Source: Penium margaritaceum (taxonomy: Eukaryota; Streptophyta; Zygnematophyceae; Desmidiales; Peniaceae). Taken from it: a stretch of 53,779 bases of DNA. The notes under the pieces are model-generated. The model had not been told where the DNA came from, did no database searches, and worked only from the letters and a program-made list of their open reading frames with translations. A program made the position numbers and the translations under genes. Positions within the stretch are counted from its first letter, which is position 1, and every line of letters begins with the position of its first letter. Shown here piece by piece: positions 9,215-18,597 of the stretch. The DNA is taken from contig SZWC01001199.1 in the NCBI GenBank assembly GCA_023375785.1, positions 31,252 to 85,030 on the forward strand, read 5' to 3'.

Positions 9215-9521
9215 CCGGAGACACCACTTTGTCTTTGAGGGAGGGAGTCGACTCATAGGTGACAGGGGGAGTTGTCTCTACATGATGGATACACTATATG
9301 ACTCATCGCCTAGGATCTGTTCAGCTACGACATCAGCATCTCCATCGAGGACATCGCTGCCAGGTTCATCTACCCAGGGGGAGTGTTGTGTGGACCTTGA
9401 CCTGACGCGACGCCATGGGAGATGCATGGCGAGGTCCATGCTCTGTTCTGAGCATCTACAACATCCCGCATGTGCCTCACGCTACGTGCCTGCACAGCTG
9501 CATACAGATGGTAGCACAGTG
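9215..9521 (+). other. Untranslated stretch of element B
   Basis: About 300 bases follow the last recognisable reading frame and precede the hairpin array. It includes GGGGGAGTTGTC (about 9260) and CAGGGGGAGTGTTG (about 9375), which resemble PPT/LTR-start sequence. No LTR follows them here, so they may be relics of internal duplication. I see nothing else. Confidence 0.4.
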
Positions 9522-10000
9522 TTGGTCGAGACCCGGACACTTGGTGCATTACACCAGTGGCACGAGGAGACCATGTGATCGTGTGTCTTAGTGTGTCGCT
9601 ATACTGTGTGTGGCATGTGCATGCCAGCTTTTGGTCGAGACCCGGACACGTTGTGCATTGCACCAGTGTCACGAGGAGACCATTTGATCGTGTGTCTTAG
9701 TGTGTCGCTATACTGTGTGGCATGTGCATGCGAGCTGTTGGTCGAGACCCGGACACGTGGTGCATTGCACCCGTGTTACGAGGAGATCTTCCCTTGATCC
9801 TGTGTTTGGATGATACTATTGAGTTGGATTGCTCGTAGTGGTCGAGACCCGGACCCTGGTACCGCCAGTGTCACGAGGAGACCATCTTGTCCTCTGACAT
9901 GTGTATGATGTGCATTACACTGGTTTGTGTGCGTGTGCATCACTCCTCTCATGGTCGAGACCTAGACACTTGGTGGGCTGTGCCAGTGTCGAGGGAGACC
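9522..10000 (+). repeat. Array of five hairpin-forming repeats in B 3' region
   Basis: Five copies of a roughly 50-base motif start at 9522, 9631, 9738, 9839 and 9952. Each begins TGGTCGAGACC(C/T) and ends near GAGGAGACC. The centre of copy 1 and copy 2 types (GACAC, TGGTGCA, T, TGCACCA, GTGTC) is self-complementary over about 12 bases. The first two units lie in a longer tandem duplication of about 108 bp with a GTGTCTTAGTGTGTCGCTAT spacer. Related motifs occur twice in each B LTR, so the element carries at least nine copies in all. Likely a structural RNA or cis-acting signal (inference). Confidence 0.75.
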
Positions 10001-10126
10001 CTAGATGGATAGCAGACGAGTGCTTGTGTGTGTTTGTGCCAGTTGACTCATGCATGTTATCGCTTGCCATGCATTGTTGTTCCATGCCTTCGCTCATTCG
10101 TTTTGGCGTGGATGGCTATGTCAGCC

Positions 10127-10134
10127 AGGGGGAG
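10127..10134 (+). promoter_or_regulatory. Element B polypurine tract
   Basis: AGGGGGAG lies directly before TGTTGG of the 3' LTR at 10135. Confidence 0.85.
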
Positions 10135-10802
10135 TGTTGGTTTGTGTGGCTTCCACCCGTCACGACCGACACTGCTAGTTTACCGATGTACCCACATTCG
10201 GGATATATGGCAGAGGAGGGCGTGACGACACGACGGGCCTCCGGACTGCACCGAGACTTCTCCAGCACCTACGACAGCGCCGGCGAGGCGCGGTCGATGC
10301 GTTCCGGCAGCCATGTGGGCTTGTCAGGAGGTAGGAGAGTTTTCTCGGTGGGTTCAGACCCGCGCACCCGGTTGACTGTACTGGTGCGACGAGGAGACCC
10401 GATGGCTATTGTGGGGCTTCCGATGTTCGGAAAGCCGTTTGTGATGTCTGGACGTTGATTTTGAGATGTTTTGGCACTGCTCATATTTTCTTGGTGGTCG
10501 AGACCCGGGCACTCAAAGAGTTGTTCCGGTACCTCGAGGAGACCACCTTTGTTGCTCTCGTGGTGTATGCAGTGTGTTCTCCCTGTTGACTCATTTGGGT
10601 TCAGCAGGGGTGACGGGGCCCGGTGCGGTTAGCTGCCGGCGCCCCGATATAAGCCCGCTAGGGGCTCATTTGTATACTCTCCTTGTTCTTTACAGTCAGC
10701 ATTCCAGACTTAGCCAAATTCTTGCCGTCTTGCATTTAACTCACACACAGAGCTCATGTTCGTTCTTGCATGGGCCTGCATGCCCTAAAATTATTTCCAA
10801 TT
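10135..10802 (+). repeat. Element B 3' LTR (668 bp)
   Basis: It starts TGTTGG and ends CCAATT, followed by CGCCT, a 4/5 match to CACCT before the 5' LTR. It is the same length as the 5' LTR, with scattered substitutions. GATATAAGCCC at 10646-10656 gives a TATA-like element about 150 bases before the LTR end. Confidence 0.9.
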
Positions 10803-10807
10803 CGCCT

Positions 10808-11014
10808 TGGCTGAGGTGTGAAAAGAGATACAGTGGTTACGAAGCTTGCCATCTGAGATGAAGGTACCATAAGCAACCGCGAGAGACAGTGGAGCTCGAG
10901 TATGTCGGTACCAAGCTGAACTGGGCTGACATGCCTACAAAGCCACTGGACAAGGATCTGCACCTTGCGGGGAGGCAAGGTATTGGCATGGTCAATGCAA
11001 GTGATGACAAATGA
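10808..11014 (+). pseudogene. Element X RNase H, fragment 2
   Basis: It resumes in register with 4053, reading LAEV, a TGA stop, then KEIQWLRSLPSEMKVP, which is the segment that follows STAEAEY in copia RNase H. Coding then jumps, by an internal deletion near 10870, to VELEYVGTKLNWADMPTKPL, the C-terminal RNase H motif. It ends at TGA 11012-11014. The DNQGA/RTKHID part is missing. Confidence 0.85.
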
Positions 11015-11033
11015 TGGTCACTGACGCAAGGTG

Positions 11034-11046
11034 CAAGGGAGAGATT
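11034..11046 (+). promoter_or_regulatory. Element X polypurine tract
   Basis: GCAAGGGAGAGAT lies just before TGTTGAAGG. The same GGTGCAAGGGAGAGATT occurs before the 3' LTR of element E (about 18581-18597), so X and E are related at their 3' ends. Confidence 0.7.
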
Positions 11047-11707
11047 TGTTGAAGGTTTTTGCCCCTTGTTTAGTGTTGTAGGACGGATCAGGTATGCTCT
11101 GTCCCTTGTGGAGGTATGATCCCTAGATCCGTTGTAGTGTGACTCAACTATGCCCTATCTCATGTGAGATATGACCTGTGAGTACACCATATGGGTGAGT
11201 GGTTACCTTGGCCATTTTGTTGATGTGGCCAAGTGAGAGTTCAGGATTTCGATCATGGCCCCATGAACATCTTGTTTGTTATGGAAGCTTCCAAGGAAGA
11301 AAGCCCGTAGCTTTTTGGAAGCTACATGGTTGTTCTATCCCCTTGACATTAGGATACTTATGTGTCAAGCCCACAACGCAAGTCCATTGGTGATGTGCCT
11401 GGATGAGGCCACTTCCCAGGAATGTGTTTTTGAGTTCTAGGACTGGACAGACAGCTACAAAAGGACTTGTCTTGCATGCCGATCAATTAACCCTTGCTTG
11501 GTGCTCTCTTGCGTATTGACGACTTGACCTCTTCTTGAGATGCAATGCCAAAGCATTAGTACTCTTGAAGGTGAAGTGTATGCGTGATTAAGTTTGGGGT
11601 GCATGACACATGTCAACAACGGAAGAAGGTGTAAAAACCTTTGTGAGCTTTTTGCTTTTGCGGCTTCTCTACTAGATGTGGTTAGCCCAGTAGCTAATAC
11701 ATTCAAC
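11047..11707 (+). repeat. Element X 3' LTR
   Basis: It begins TGTTGAAGG after the PPT and closes near ATTCAAC at 11701-11707, giving short TGTTGAA/TTCAAC inverted ends. Immediately after it, gag coding of element D begins mid-gene, so X is inserted in D. The X 5' LTR is outside the window. The exact last base is uncertain by a few positions. Confidence 0.6.
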
Positions 11708-12112
11708 GTGTTGTGGTCGCCACAGCTACCACCACACTCTCACCTTTGAGTGCTACCTCTTCTGCCTCTTCTTTATCCTCACCCTCTATACATGCTGCCT
11801 CCCTGGTGTCTCGGGACGCTAGCCGGGGTCAGAGGAAGGGCAAAGGCAACTCATCGGGTGGGGGGTCGGGTGGTGTACAAGATAGGCGTGGAAAAGGGAG
11901 GGGCACCAAACGCTCTTCATCTTCATCCTCATCCTCTAGGTCATGAGTTGGAACTGCAGTGCTATTAGGCACAATGTCCCTAAGTGCCCCCTACTCCCGA
12001 TGAGGCTCGCCTTGCTTCTGCGATGCGAGCTAACTGGGCACGTTTCACCGGCAATGGTGGCACCACCTCCTGATCCTCCACCTCTAGTGCACCCTCACAC
12101 TACACTCCACCC
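11708..12112 (+). pseudogene. Element D gag, nucleocapsid region
   Basis: The frame reads Ser-rich, then basic Gly-rich sequence (RGQRKGKGNSSGGGSGG, RRGKGRGTKRSSS). A degenerate knuckle follows (WNCSAIRHNVPKCP) in which the first Cys is now Ser. This basic-plus-knuckle layout is the Gag C-terminus of copia elements. It is truncated on the left by element X and interrupted on the right by the solo LTR at 12113. The gag remainder resumes at 12786. Confidence 0.75.
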
Positions 12113-12780
12113 TATTGGTTTGTATGGCTTCCACCCGTCACGACCGACACCACTAGTTTACCGATATACCCACATTCGGGGTATATGGTAGAGGAGGGCG
12201 TGATGACACGACGGGCCTCCGGACTGCATTGAGACTTATCAAGCACCTTCGACAGTGCCGGCGAGACGCGGTCGATGCGTTCTAATGGCCCTCTGGACTT
12301 GTCGGGAGCTAGGCGAGTTTTCTCGGCGGGTTGAGAAACGCACACCCGGTGGACTATACCGGTGCGACGAGGAGACCCGGTGGTTGTACTAGCACTTCTG
12401 ATGCTCAGAAAGCCGTGTGTGATGTCTGGACGTTGATTCTGAGATTTTCTGGCATTGCTCCTATTTTCTCGGTGGTCGAGACTCTGGCACTCAGAGAGCT
12501 GTTCCAGTGCCTCGAGGAGACCATCATTATTGTTATCGTGGTGTATGCAGTGTGTTCTCCTCGTTGACTCGTCTGGGCTAAGCGGGGGTGACGGGGACCA
12601 GTGCGGCTAGCTGCCGGTGCCCCTACTTAAGCCCGCTAGGGGCTCATTTGTACTCTCTCCTTGTTCTTTTATATTAAGGATTCTAGGTTTTGCCAAATTC
12701 TTACCGTCTTGCATCTCATTCACACACAGAGCTCATGTTCGTTTTTGCACGGGCCTGCATGCCCTAATTTATTTCCAATT
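12113..12780 (+). repeat. Solo LTR C (family B, 668 bp)
   Basis: The sequence is collinear with both B LTRs and has the same 668-bp length. It begins TATTGG (first G lost) and ends CCAATT. It is flanked by a perfect 5-bp target duplication CACCC (12108-12112 and 12781-12785). No internal sequence remains, so this is a solo LTR left by LTR-LTR recombination, inserted in element D gag. It proves that the B family transposed more than once. Confidence 0.93.
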
Positions 12781-12785
12781 CACCC

Positions 12786-13220
12786 ACCTCCCATGCAGCT
12801 GCTACCTACAGCACCACTACGGCACCTCTTTTGATGCCTTACCATTGAGGATGGCCCCCATTGCTTTAGGGATATTCCCTTTATGCCCGCCACCCTCACT
12901 TTTCCCTAATCTCTTCCAGCATGGCTCTCTCCAGAAAACCTTCATCAACGTCCATTATTTGACGTCGCCATCACCCCTGACCCGTCGGAGGACGACCATG
13001 AGCTGGTTGCAACGATCTCTCATGTTGTCCACCAGTGACGATCAAAGAGGTGAGAGTGCATTTTCAAGTCGGGGGTCACTTGCGTGTGAGTCCGACAGTG
13101 CATTTCTCAGCTCTTCATTAGGTTGCATTAAGGACAATATTCCTGTTGATGTTCCATGGATTGAGGATTGGCAATTTTTTTGCGTATATCTTTGCCTCAT
13201 TGATTTTGGCCAGCAATCCC
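12786..13220 (+). pseudogene. Element D gag-protease linker
   Basis: This continues D gag after the solo LTR. The stretch from about 12950 to 13100 aligns by eye with K at 33285-33410 (shared patches such as GAGGACGACC and GGTCACTTGCGTGTGAGTC versus GGTCTCTTGCGTTTGAGTC). Frames are short and broken. It ends at ATCCC, where element E is inserted. D resumes at 19257. Confidence 0.6.
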
Positions 13221-13391
13221 AATTGAAATAGTATGCACCTTGTCCACTGCCTAGCTGGCTAGCTACACATACAGACAAGGCATGCACTACTCTATGGAGT
13301 ACGCCCCCTTGGTTTGTTCTGAGATGGGCCAGGAATGCACTACCCATAATGGGTATGTCCCCTGTGGCTCATCATAGGAACCATACCTTTT

Positions 13392-13456
13392 TTGGCTTGG
13401 TTGAATAGGCACCGGAGTCTCAAACAAGAGGTCGCGGGTTCAAGCCCCGCGCCGGC
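13392..13456 (+). other. tRNA-like module in E 5' LTR
   Basis: TGGCTTGGTTGAATAGG resembles a D-arm / Pol III A box. About 40 bases downstream GGGTTCAAGCC resembles a B box, within a perfect T-arm: six base pairs (CGCGGG with CCCGCG) closing the seven-base loop TTCAAGC at 13433-13451. GCCGGCC follows like a 3' acceptor strand, but no complementary 5' strand is present. It is therefore a tRNA-derived segment, not a complete tRNA gene. The same module is kept in the 3' LTR at 18769-18835. Confidence 0.65.
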
Positions 13457-13620
13457 CGTAATTTTCTTTGTGGCCCAAACCGGGAAGCTTCTAGGAAGCT
13501 TACTAGAGCCTGCCTTGAAAATGACACTTGGCGATCTGAGGACGCGCCAAGTAGGACTGTAGGTTGAGGTTGGCTCCAGTGGAGCCACTACAACCAGAAG
13601 TTATAGCAAAGCTTTGCAAG

Positions 13621-13627
13621 TATAAAA
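13621..13627 (+). promoter_or_regulatory. TATA box in E 5' LTR
   Basis: TATAAAA, conserved at 19003-19009 in the 3' LTR, placed about 250 bases before the LTR end. Likely the Pol II core promoter of the element. Confidence 0.65.
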
Positions 13628-13870
13628 GCCTTTACCTTGCATGCATCCATTTACAGTTCTTGCCTTTGAGACTCCTCACAGAGTATCCAACCAAAGGTAG
13701 ACACTAAAGGCCAACATGCGGACTTCGTGAGGTTGCAAACCAAACAAACCTGAAGTGTGGATCCCTCATTCGAGGGTGATATGTTATCTTGGTTGCAATA
13801 CCAAGAGCGGTTGGCGGCCTCCCATGTCGGGACCCGTTTTCTAGACCATTGCTATCCGGCGCATTGACAA

Positions 13871-13886
13871 TGGGTTATAGGCCCAC
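13871..13886 (+). promoter_or_regulatory. Element E PBS, half-tRNA (iMet anticodon arm) type
   Basis: TGGGTTATAGGCCCAC lies one base after the LTR end. It is complementary, with one mismatch in 16, to the anticodon stem-loop of plant initiator tRNA-Met (GTGGGCCCATAACCCA). No TGGTATCA-type site is present here. Drosophila copia is known to prime from a cleaved initiator tRNA at this region. Confidence 0.75.
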
Positions 13887-14292
13887 ACTTCTGGTTCTAA
13901 GGCACGCTTCCAAGACCGACTAGCGCGTGGTCTTGCAGGGCGCACAGATACAACAGGGACACAAAGATCAGACCGCTCCAATCTGCTCCATCGGCTTCTT
14001 CAGGTAGGGTGCATGCACGTGGCGGACTAGGGGACGAGGAACAGCTCTGTCCATCTTGGACAAGACCCTTGAGCCCAACGGGATTAAGCTCTGCCTCTTT
14101 TTAGAAGGTGGTACGACCCCGAGTCCGTTCTCTCACGACGGCACCATCGCCTTAGGCGATCATCGGCGGGAGGGGTATGCAACGGAACCAATTGCACCTT
14201 TGGCAACTGTTGCATTCACCAGCCTCATCAGCCTCATCGGCCTCAACGAAGCAGAGTAGCAGCAAGGCAGAGCAGACGAGCAACCGTAAGAA
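13887..14292 (+). other. Element E untranslated leader
   Basis: About 400 bases between PBS and gag start. I see no gene. The region just before gag is rich in CATCAGCCTCATC repeats and AGCAGCAAGGCAGAGCAG. Confidence 0.6.
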
Positions 14293-15112
14293 ATGGCGGA
14301 TCCGACTCAAGCCCGCCTTGAGGCGGGTATGTCCAAATTTATGGGGACAGGCATCGATTTCCCTTATGGAAATAGCAGTTTGAGATTGTCATGAACGTGT
14401 GTGGCTACCTCGACATCCTAAAAAGGACCGAGATAGCACCAGCCGATGCGACGGTGTCGACGTATGCGGCTGACCTTGCAGCATGGACGATGAAGAACAA
14501 CATGGCTCTCGCCATTCTTGTGACGTCCATTAACAAGACTCAACACTCCCACATCACAGGATGCACGTTGGCTGTCGAGGCCTACGCAAAGCTCTCACGC
14601 GTGCATCAATCGAATGCCTTAGAAAACCGACTCTTCATCTTCCAAAGGTTGATGTCGATGAGGGTGAGCGAAGGAGAATTGATACCCGCATTTTTGCAGT
14701 CATTCCACAACGTGATGTAGGAGATCCAGCAAATGGAATGGAATCTCGACTCCAGCATGCGTGCCATGATCCTTCTCATGGCGCAGTCAGAAAGCTGGGG
14801 GTCCTTGATCCCCACCGTATTTGGCGGTTGGAAGGAGGCAGATCTGACTTTTGAGGCTTTCGCCGAACACGTCCGCAACGAGTCCATGCGACGCAGTGGT
14901 AGTGAGGCAAACATCTGAGCTTATGCCTCTCGCTTCGGTGGACAAGGTGCAAGCTCTCGCTCCAGTCAAGACAACAGCGGAAGCGGTGGCGGTGGAGGGA
15001 AAGGCCATGGTGGCGGGAAGAGTTCCAAGAAGCCTAGCAACTGTCACAACTGTGGCAAGGCTGGGCACTAGGCTAGGGACTGCCGTAATCCCAAGAAAGA
15101 AGGCGGGAACAA
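14293..15112 (+). pseudogene. Element E gag
   Basis: The start ATG at 14293 reads MADPTQARLEAGMSKFMGTG. A frameshift near 14380 leads into a UBN2/copia-type Gag: LAAWTMKNNMALAILVTSIN, AKLSRVHQS, LFIFQRLMSMRVSEGE, then AEHVRNESMRR. A basic Gly/Ser-rich linker and a knuckle CHNCGKAGH-stop-ARDC follow. Stops at 14718 (TAG), 14916 (TGA) and inside the finger (TAG, about 15069) break it. It would form the capsid and bind genomic RNA. It is in the same gag family as J and L. Confidence 0.85.
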
Positions 15113-15778
15113 ATGTGGAAAGGAGAAGAAGGAGCTCACCAACATGATGGCTGGGGGGCTGCCCATGAAGGGGCAGCGATCCTTAGGTCCGGGGCATTCG
15201 CCCTTGACTCGGGCACCAACCACCACTCATCAAGAGAGGAGGGTGGATTTGTCTCCATGGCCAAATTTGTCATGCGCATCAAGTGTGCAAACGGTGGCGT
15301 CATCCAAGCAATGGGCGAAGGGGACAAGGTGATCACGTTTAACGTGAACGATGCGGAGAAGGCAGTGAACCTTCAAAAGGTGGTATACATGCCCTCCTTT
15401 GCAGCCAACTTGTTGTCGGTCTCATAAATCACCGTCAACAACATGACAGTGGTGTTCACCAACAAGGAAGCCGTTGTCCTTAAAAACGAGGACATCCAGA
15501 TTTTGTACACCAAAGATGACCTCATGCTTCAAGTTCCAAGAGTCGATGGCCTCTATGTGCTTCAAACCAAAGTCACCAAGGCGTCGGATGAGGGACTCGC
15601 ATGTGCCACCAAGACAGTGGCACCGGAGGCAAAGGATACACCGCCGGTGACCGCTGCGGCCGCCACATCAACCAAGGACACTGACGCTGAGCTGTGGCAC
15701 CGGCGATTTGGCCATGTAGCCAACAACACGTTGCAAAACTTGCAAGAGCAAGAGGTTGTCTGCAGAATAGAAGGGTGA
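15113..15778 (+). pseudogene. Element E protease and GAG-pre-integrase
   Basis: The aspartic protease motif ALDSGTNHH lies near 15200-15226, followed by FVMRIKCANGGVIQAMGEG and YMPSFAANLLSVS. After TAA at 15425 the same frame continues with the GAG-pre-integrase signature ELWHRRFGHVANNTLQNL. A TGA at 15776-15778 (in EGxTMKHGGG) separates it from the integrase. The frame is otherwise shared with integrase up to 16657, so only point nonsense changes interrupt it. Confidence 0.85.
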
Positions 15779-15781
15779 ACC

Positions 15782-16657
15782 ATGAAGCATGGCGGAGGGT
15801 GTCCATTGAGTGAACCATGCCTCCAAGCGAAGGCAAAGAAGAAGCCGTTTGGGAGAGGAGGTCAACGAGCAGAGCATGTCTTGGAACTGATACACAGTGA
15901 TGTGTGTGGACCCTTCCCCACACCGTCTAACGGAGGAAGCAAGTACTTTCTGACCTTCATTGACGACCACAGCCGCAAGTTATGGATCTACTTCCTCAAA
16001 ACAAAGGGAGAGGTCAAGGAGAAGCTCCTCGAGTTCGTCCCCATGGTGGAGCGACAAACGTCCAAGAAGGTGAAGACGCTCCGAAGTGACAACGGGGGTG
16101 AGTACAAGGCATGCAAGCCTTGGCTCAAGCATCATGGCATCCGCCACGAAAAAACCACCCCTTACAACCCCCAAAGCAACGGCATTGCCAAGAGGATGAA
16201 CCAGACCCTACTCGGCATGGTGCGAAGCATGCTCTTCGACGCCATGCTCCCACCTCGCTTTTGGGCAGAAGCAGCAACAACGACCTGCTACCTCTTGAAT
16301 CTCACACCAGAAACCACCTTGCGGAAGCGTGGAAAGGAGGAGGACAAGCAGCTGAAGATCCCACAAGAAGCATGGTCGGGAAAGAAACCCAACGTATCTC
16401 ATCTGAAGGTGTTTGGGTCAAGTGCATGGGTGAAGATCCAGTCGGGAGAAGGTGGAGGCAAGCTGGATGCACATTCCACAAAGTGCGTCATGGTTGGGTA
16501 CGACACATCACACAAAGCCTATTGGCTTTGGGACCAGGCAGCAAGCAAGCTCGTGAGGAGCCGCGACGTCGTGTTTGACAAACGCACCCTTGAAAAGGGA
16601 GAGCCAGTGGACCCGAACCTTGCTCCCAAAAGCAACAGAGTGGATAGTATTCCTTGA
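15782..16657 (+). pseudogene. Element E integrase
   Basis: The N-terminal CxxC remnant PCLQAKAKKKPFGRG is followed by the core. LIHSDVCGPFPTPS carries the first Asp, KTLRSDNGGEYKACK the second, and PYNPQSNGIAKRMNQTLL should carry the Glu. At that last position AKR stands where family members have AER, so the catalytic Glu appears changed to Lys. The C-terminal part (WAEAATTTCYLLNLTP, HLKVFGSSAWVKI, RSRDVVFDK) is present. The frame stays open for 291 codons. Confidence 0.88.
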
Positions 16658-17411
16658 GTCCGGAGACCAAGCACCCGACAACTGGCTCGCTCTGCCAGCA
16701 GGTGGTGGGAATGGGAGAGTAGCTGTGGAGGATGACGCAGCATCTGACATGGATGCGGATACCGAGGCGTCCGGGGCTTCCGAGTCTGACTTGGAGTCTG
16801 ACGACTCTTTTGACAATGAAGACGACGACAACAACAAACCACCACCTGTGGAAGCACCAGCACCAAAGCAAGAAGTCGTACCACTACCCCGGCGCAGTTT
16901 GCCACCAAAGAGAGCACCTTTGAGATATGAGGACGATTGGACTGGCCTTAGCTGGCCGTGCATGGCTTAGGTTGAGCCATCCAAAGTGGCGGAGGCGATG
17001 AATGGCCCAGATGCGGCCAAGTGGAAGGAGGCAGTGGATAGCGAGCTCGCGTCCATTGCCGAGAATGGCACGTGGGTGCTGGTGGATAGACCCGACAAGG
17101 CTCACATGGTGGGATCCAAGTGGGTCCTCCGAGTGAAGAAGAAGCAAGACGGCAACATCGACAAGTTCAAGGCAAGGGTAGTGGCTAAGGGGTTCTCTCA
17201 ACGCCCGGGTTCCGAGTACAATGAGACGTTCGTGCTCGTCATGACCTTTGCCTCCATCCGCTCTCTCCTTGGAATTGCAGCCACAAAGAAGCTGGAGATA
17301 CACCAGATGGACGTCAAGACAGCTTTTCTTTATGGGAAGCTTGACAAGGAAGTGCCGATGAGGTACCCGAAGGAGTCAAAGCTCCCAAGGGCAAGGTGTG
17401 CAAGTTGGTGA
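16575..17411 (+). pseudogene. Element E acidic linker and RT N-terminal half
   Basis: After a frame change near 16640 an acidic linker (ASESDLESDDSFDNEDDDNN) runs to a stop at 16968. RT then begins with AEAMNGPDAAKWKEAVDSEL, SIAENGTWVLVDRP, GSKWVLRVK, FKARVVAKGFSQRPG, YNETFVLVMTFASIRSLL and HQMDVKTAFLYGKLDKEV. The frame ends at a stop at 17409, and the following motif CKLVKALYGLKQAPRMW is in another frame. Confidence 0.85.
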
Positions 17412-18080
17412 AAGCGCTCTACGGGCTGAAACAGGCCCCAAGGATGTGGTGCAAAGAGATGGACGGTTTCATGACCAGCCTCTCCTTTGCGCATTGCCAC
17501 AATGACTCGAGCATGTACATGCGCGATGATGGGAAAGGGCTGATGCTGGTTGCGCTGTATGTGGATGATCTGATCATCTGCTCGTCTTTAGTCGAGCTAT
17601 TGGATCAGCTGAAGTCTGACCTCAGCAAAAGGTTCAAGATGAAGGACATGGGTCCTCTCGAGTACTACCTCGGGATTCCCATCCATCGCAGCTGAGTAGC
17701 AAGCACCATCAAACTCAACCAAACCAAATACATTGGTGAGGTACTGAAGCGCTACCACATGGAAGACTGCAAACCTGTGAGCACCCCAATGACGACCGAT
17801 ACAAAGTTGAAGGCCTCTATGTCACCAAGCAACAAAGCAGAACAAAGGGAGATGCAAGACATCCCCTACCAGTCCGCCGTGGGTAGCATCATGTACGCCA
17901 TGGTAGGGACTCATCCGGACATCTGCTATGCTGTGGGACAAGTGAGCAGATTCGTGGCCAACCCTGGGCCACAACATAGGCAGGTAGTCAAATGCATCTT
18001 GCGCTACCTGCAGAAGACACGTCACACCGGCCTCGTCCTTGCAGGCCAAGAAGGAACGGAAGTGCTACGCCGACGCTGAC
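17396..18080 (+). pseudogene. Element E RT C-terminal half
   Basis: LVKALYGLKQAPRMW is followed by the catalytic YVDD at 17558-17569 (VALYVDDLIICSS) and MKDMGPLEYYLGI. After a TGA near 17693 come GEVLKRYHMEDCKPVSTPM, SAVGSIMYAMVGTHPDICYA and GQVSRFVANPGPQHRQVVK. The catalytic Asp pair is intact. A frameshift near 18040-18070 leads into RNase H. Confidence 0.85.
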
Positions 18081-18536
18081 TCGGGAGGAAATCTCAACGA
18101 CATGAAATCCACCTCTGGATACGTGTGCAACTTGAATGGCGCTGCAATCTCATGGGCCAGTAAGAAGCATGATTGTGTTTCTGTGTCCACGGCTGAGGCA
18201 GAGTATGTTGTTCTGTCTGATGTGTGCAAGGACACTCAATGGTTGCGCAGCCTGCTTGGCAAAATGACAGTGTCACAAAAGGACGCCACTGTAGTACACG
18301 TGGACAACATGAGCGCCATCTCAATGGCTGAAGACGAGATCATCTCCTGGCGAATGAAGCACAGTGACATACATTACCACTACTCACGTGACCTGGTCAT
18401 GAAGAACGTGATGGACTTGCAGCACTGCGGAACGAAGAGCATGCTTGCTGACTACATGACCAAGCGGCTGGATAGCGACTTCCACTATACAGGCATTCGT
18501 GGCTTCGGCATCAGGAGTGCGGCAGAGCAAGGGTGA
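18039..18536 (+). pseudogene. Element E RNase H
   Basis: CYADADSGGNLNDMKSTSGY, AISWASKKHDCVSVSTAEAE, WLRSLLGKM, VDNMSAISMAEDEI and MLADYMTKRL mark the copia RNase H. It is open to the stop at 18534-18536. No stop lies within the domain. Confidence 0.88.
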
Positions 18537-18580
18537 GCCCCAAGGCATTGATGGAGCCCAGTAAGCGAAAGATGGACAGA

Positions 18581-18597
18581 GGTGCAAGGGAGAGATT
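18581..18597 (+). promoter_or_regulatory. Element E polypurine tract
   Basis: GGTGCAAGGGAGAGATT precedes TGTTGAAATAG of the 3' LTR and is identical to the X tract at about 11030-11046. Confidence 0.75.

Larger units (their letters stand above)
4054..10802 (+). mobile_element. Element B: non-autonomous LTR retrotransposon with zinc-knuckle protein
   Basis: Two direct LTRs of exactly 668 bp (4054-4721 and 10135-10802) flank 5.4 kb. The 5' LTR is followed without a gap by an iMet-type PBS, and the 3' LTR is preceded by AGGGGGAG. Flanking pentamers CACCT (4049-4053) and CGCCT (10803-10807) form a 4/5 target duplication in the RNase H of element X. No protease, integrase, RT or RNase H motif is present in any frame. 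The interior holds CAG repeats, GC-rich palindromes, a Lys-rich frame, a CCHC protein with tandem repeats, and a hairpin-repeat array. A second copy of this architecture (element O) lies at the right edge on the minus strand. Confidence 0.88.
13221..13869 (+). repeat. Element E 5' LTR
   Basis: 649 bp ending ATTGACA, similar along its whole length to 18598-19251. It contains TATAAAA at 13621-13627 and a tRNA-like module at 13392-13456. The LTRs differ at scattered sites and small indels, showing an old insertion. Confidence 0.9.

Noticed and set aside
13392..13456. A functional tRNA gene in the E LTR
   Set aside because: No complementary 5' acceptor strand and no convincing anticodon arm. Called a tRNA-like module instead.
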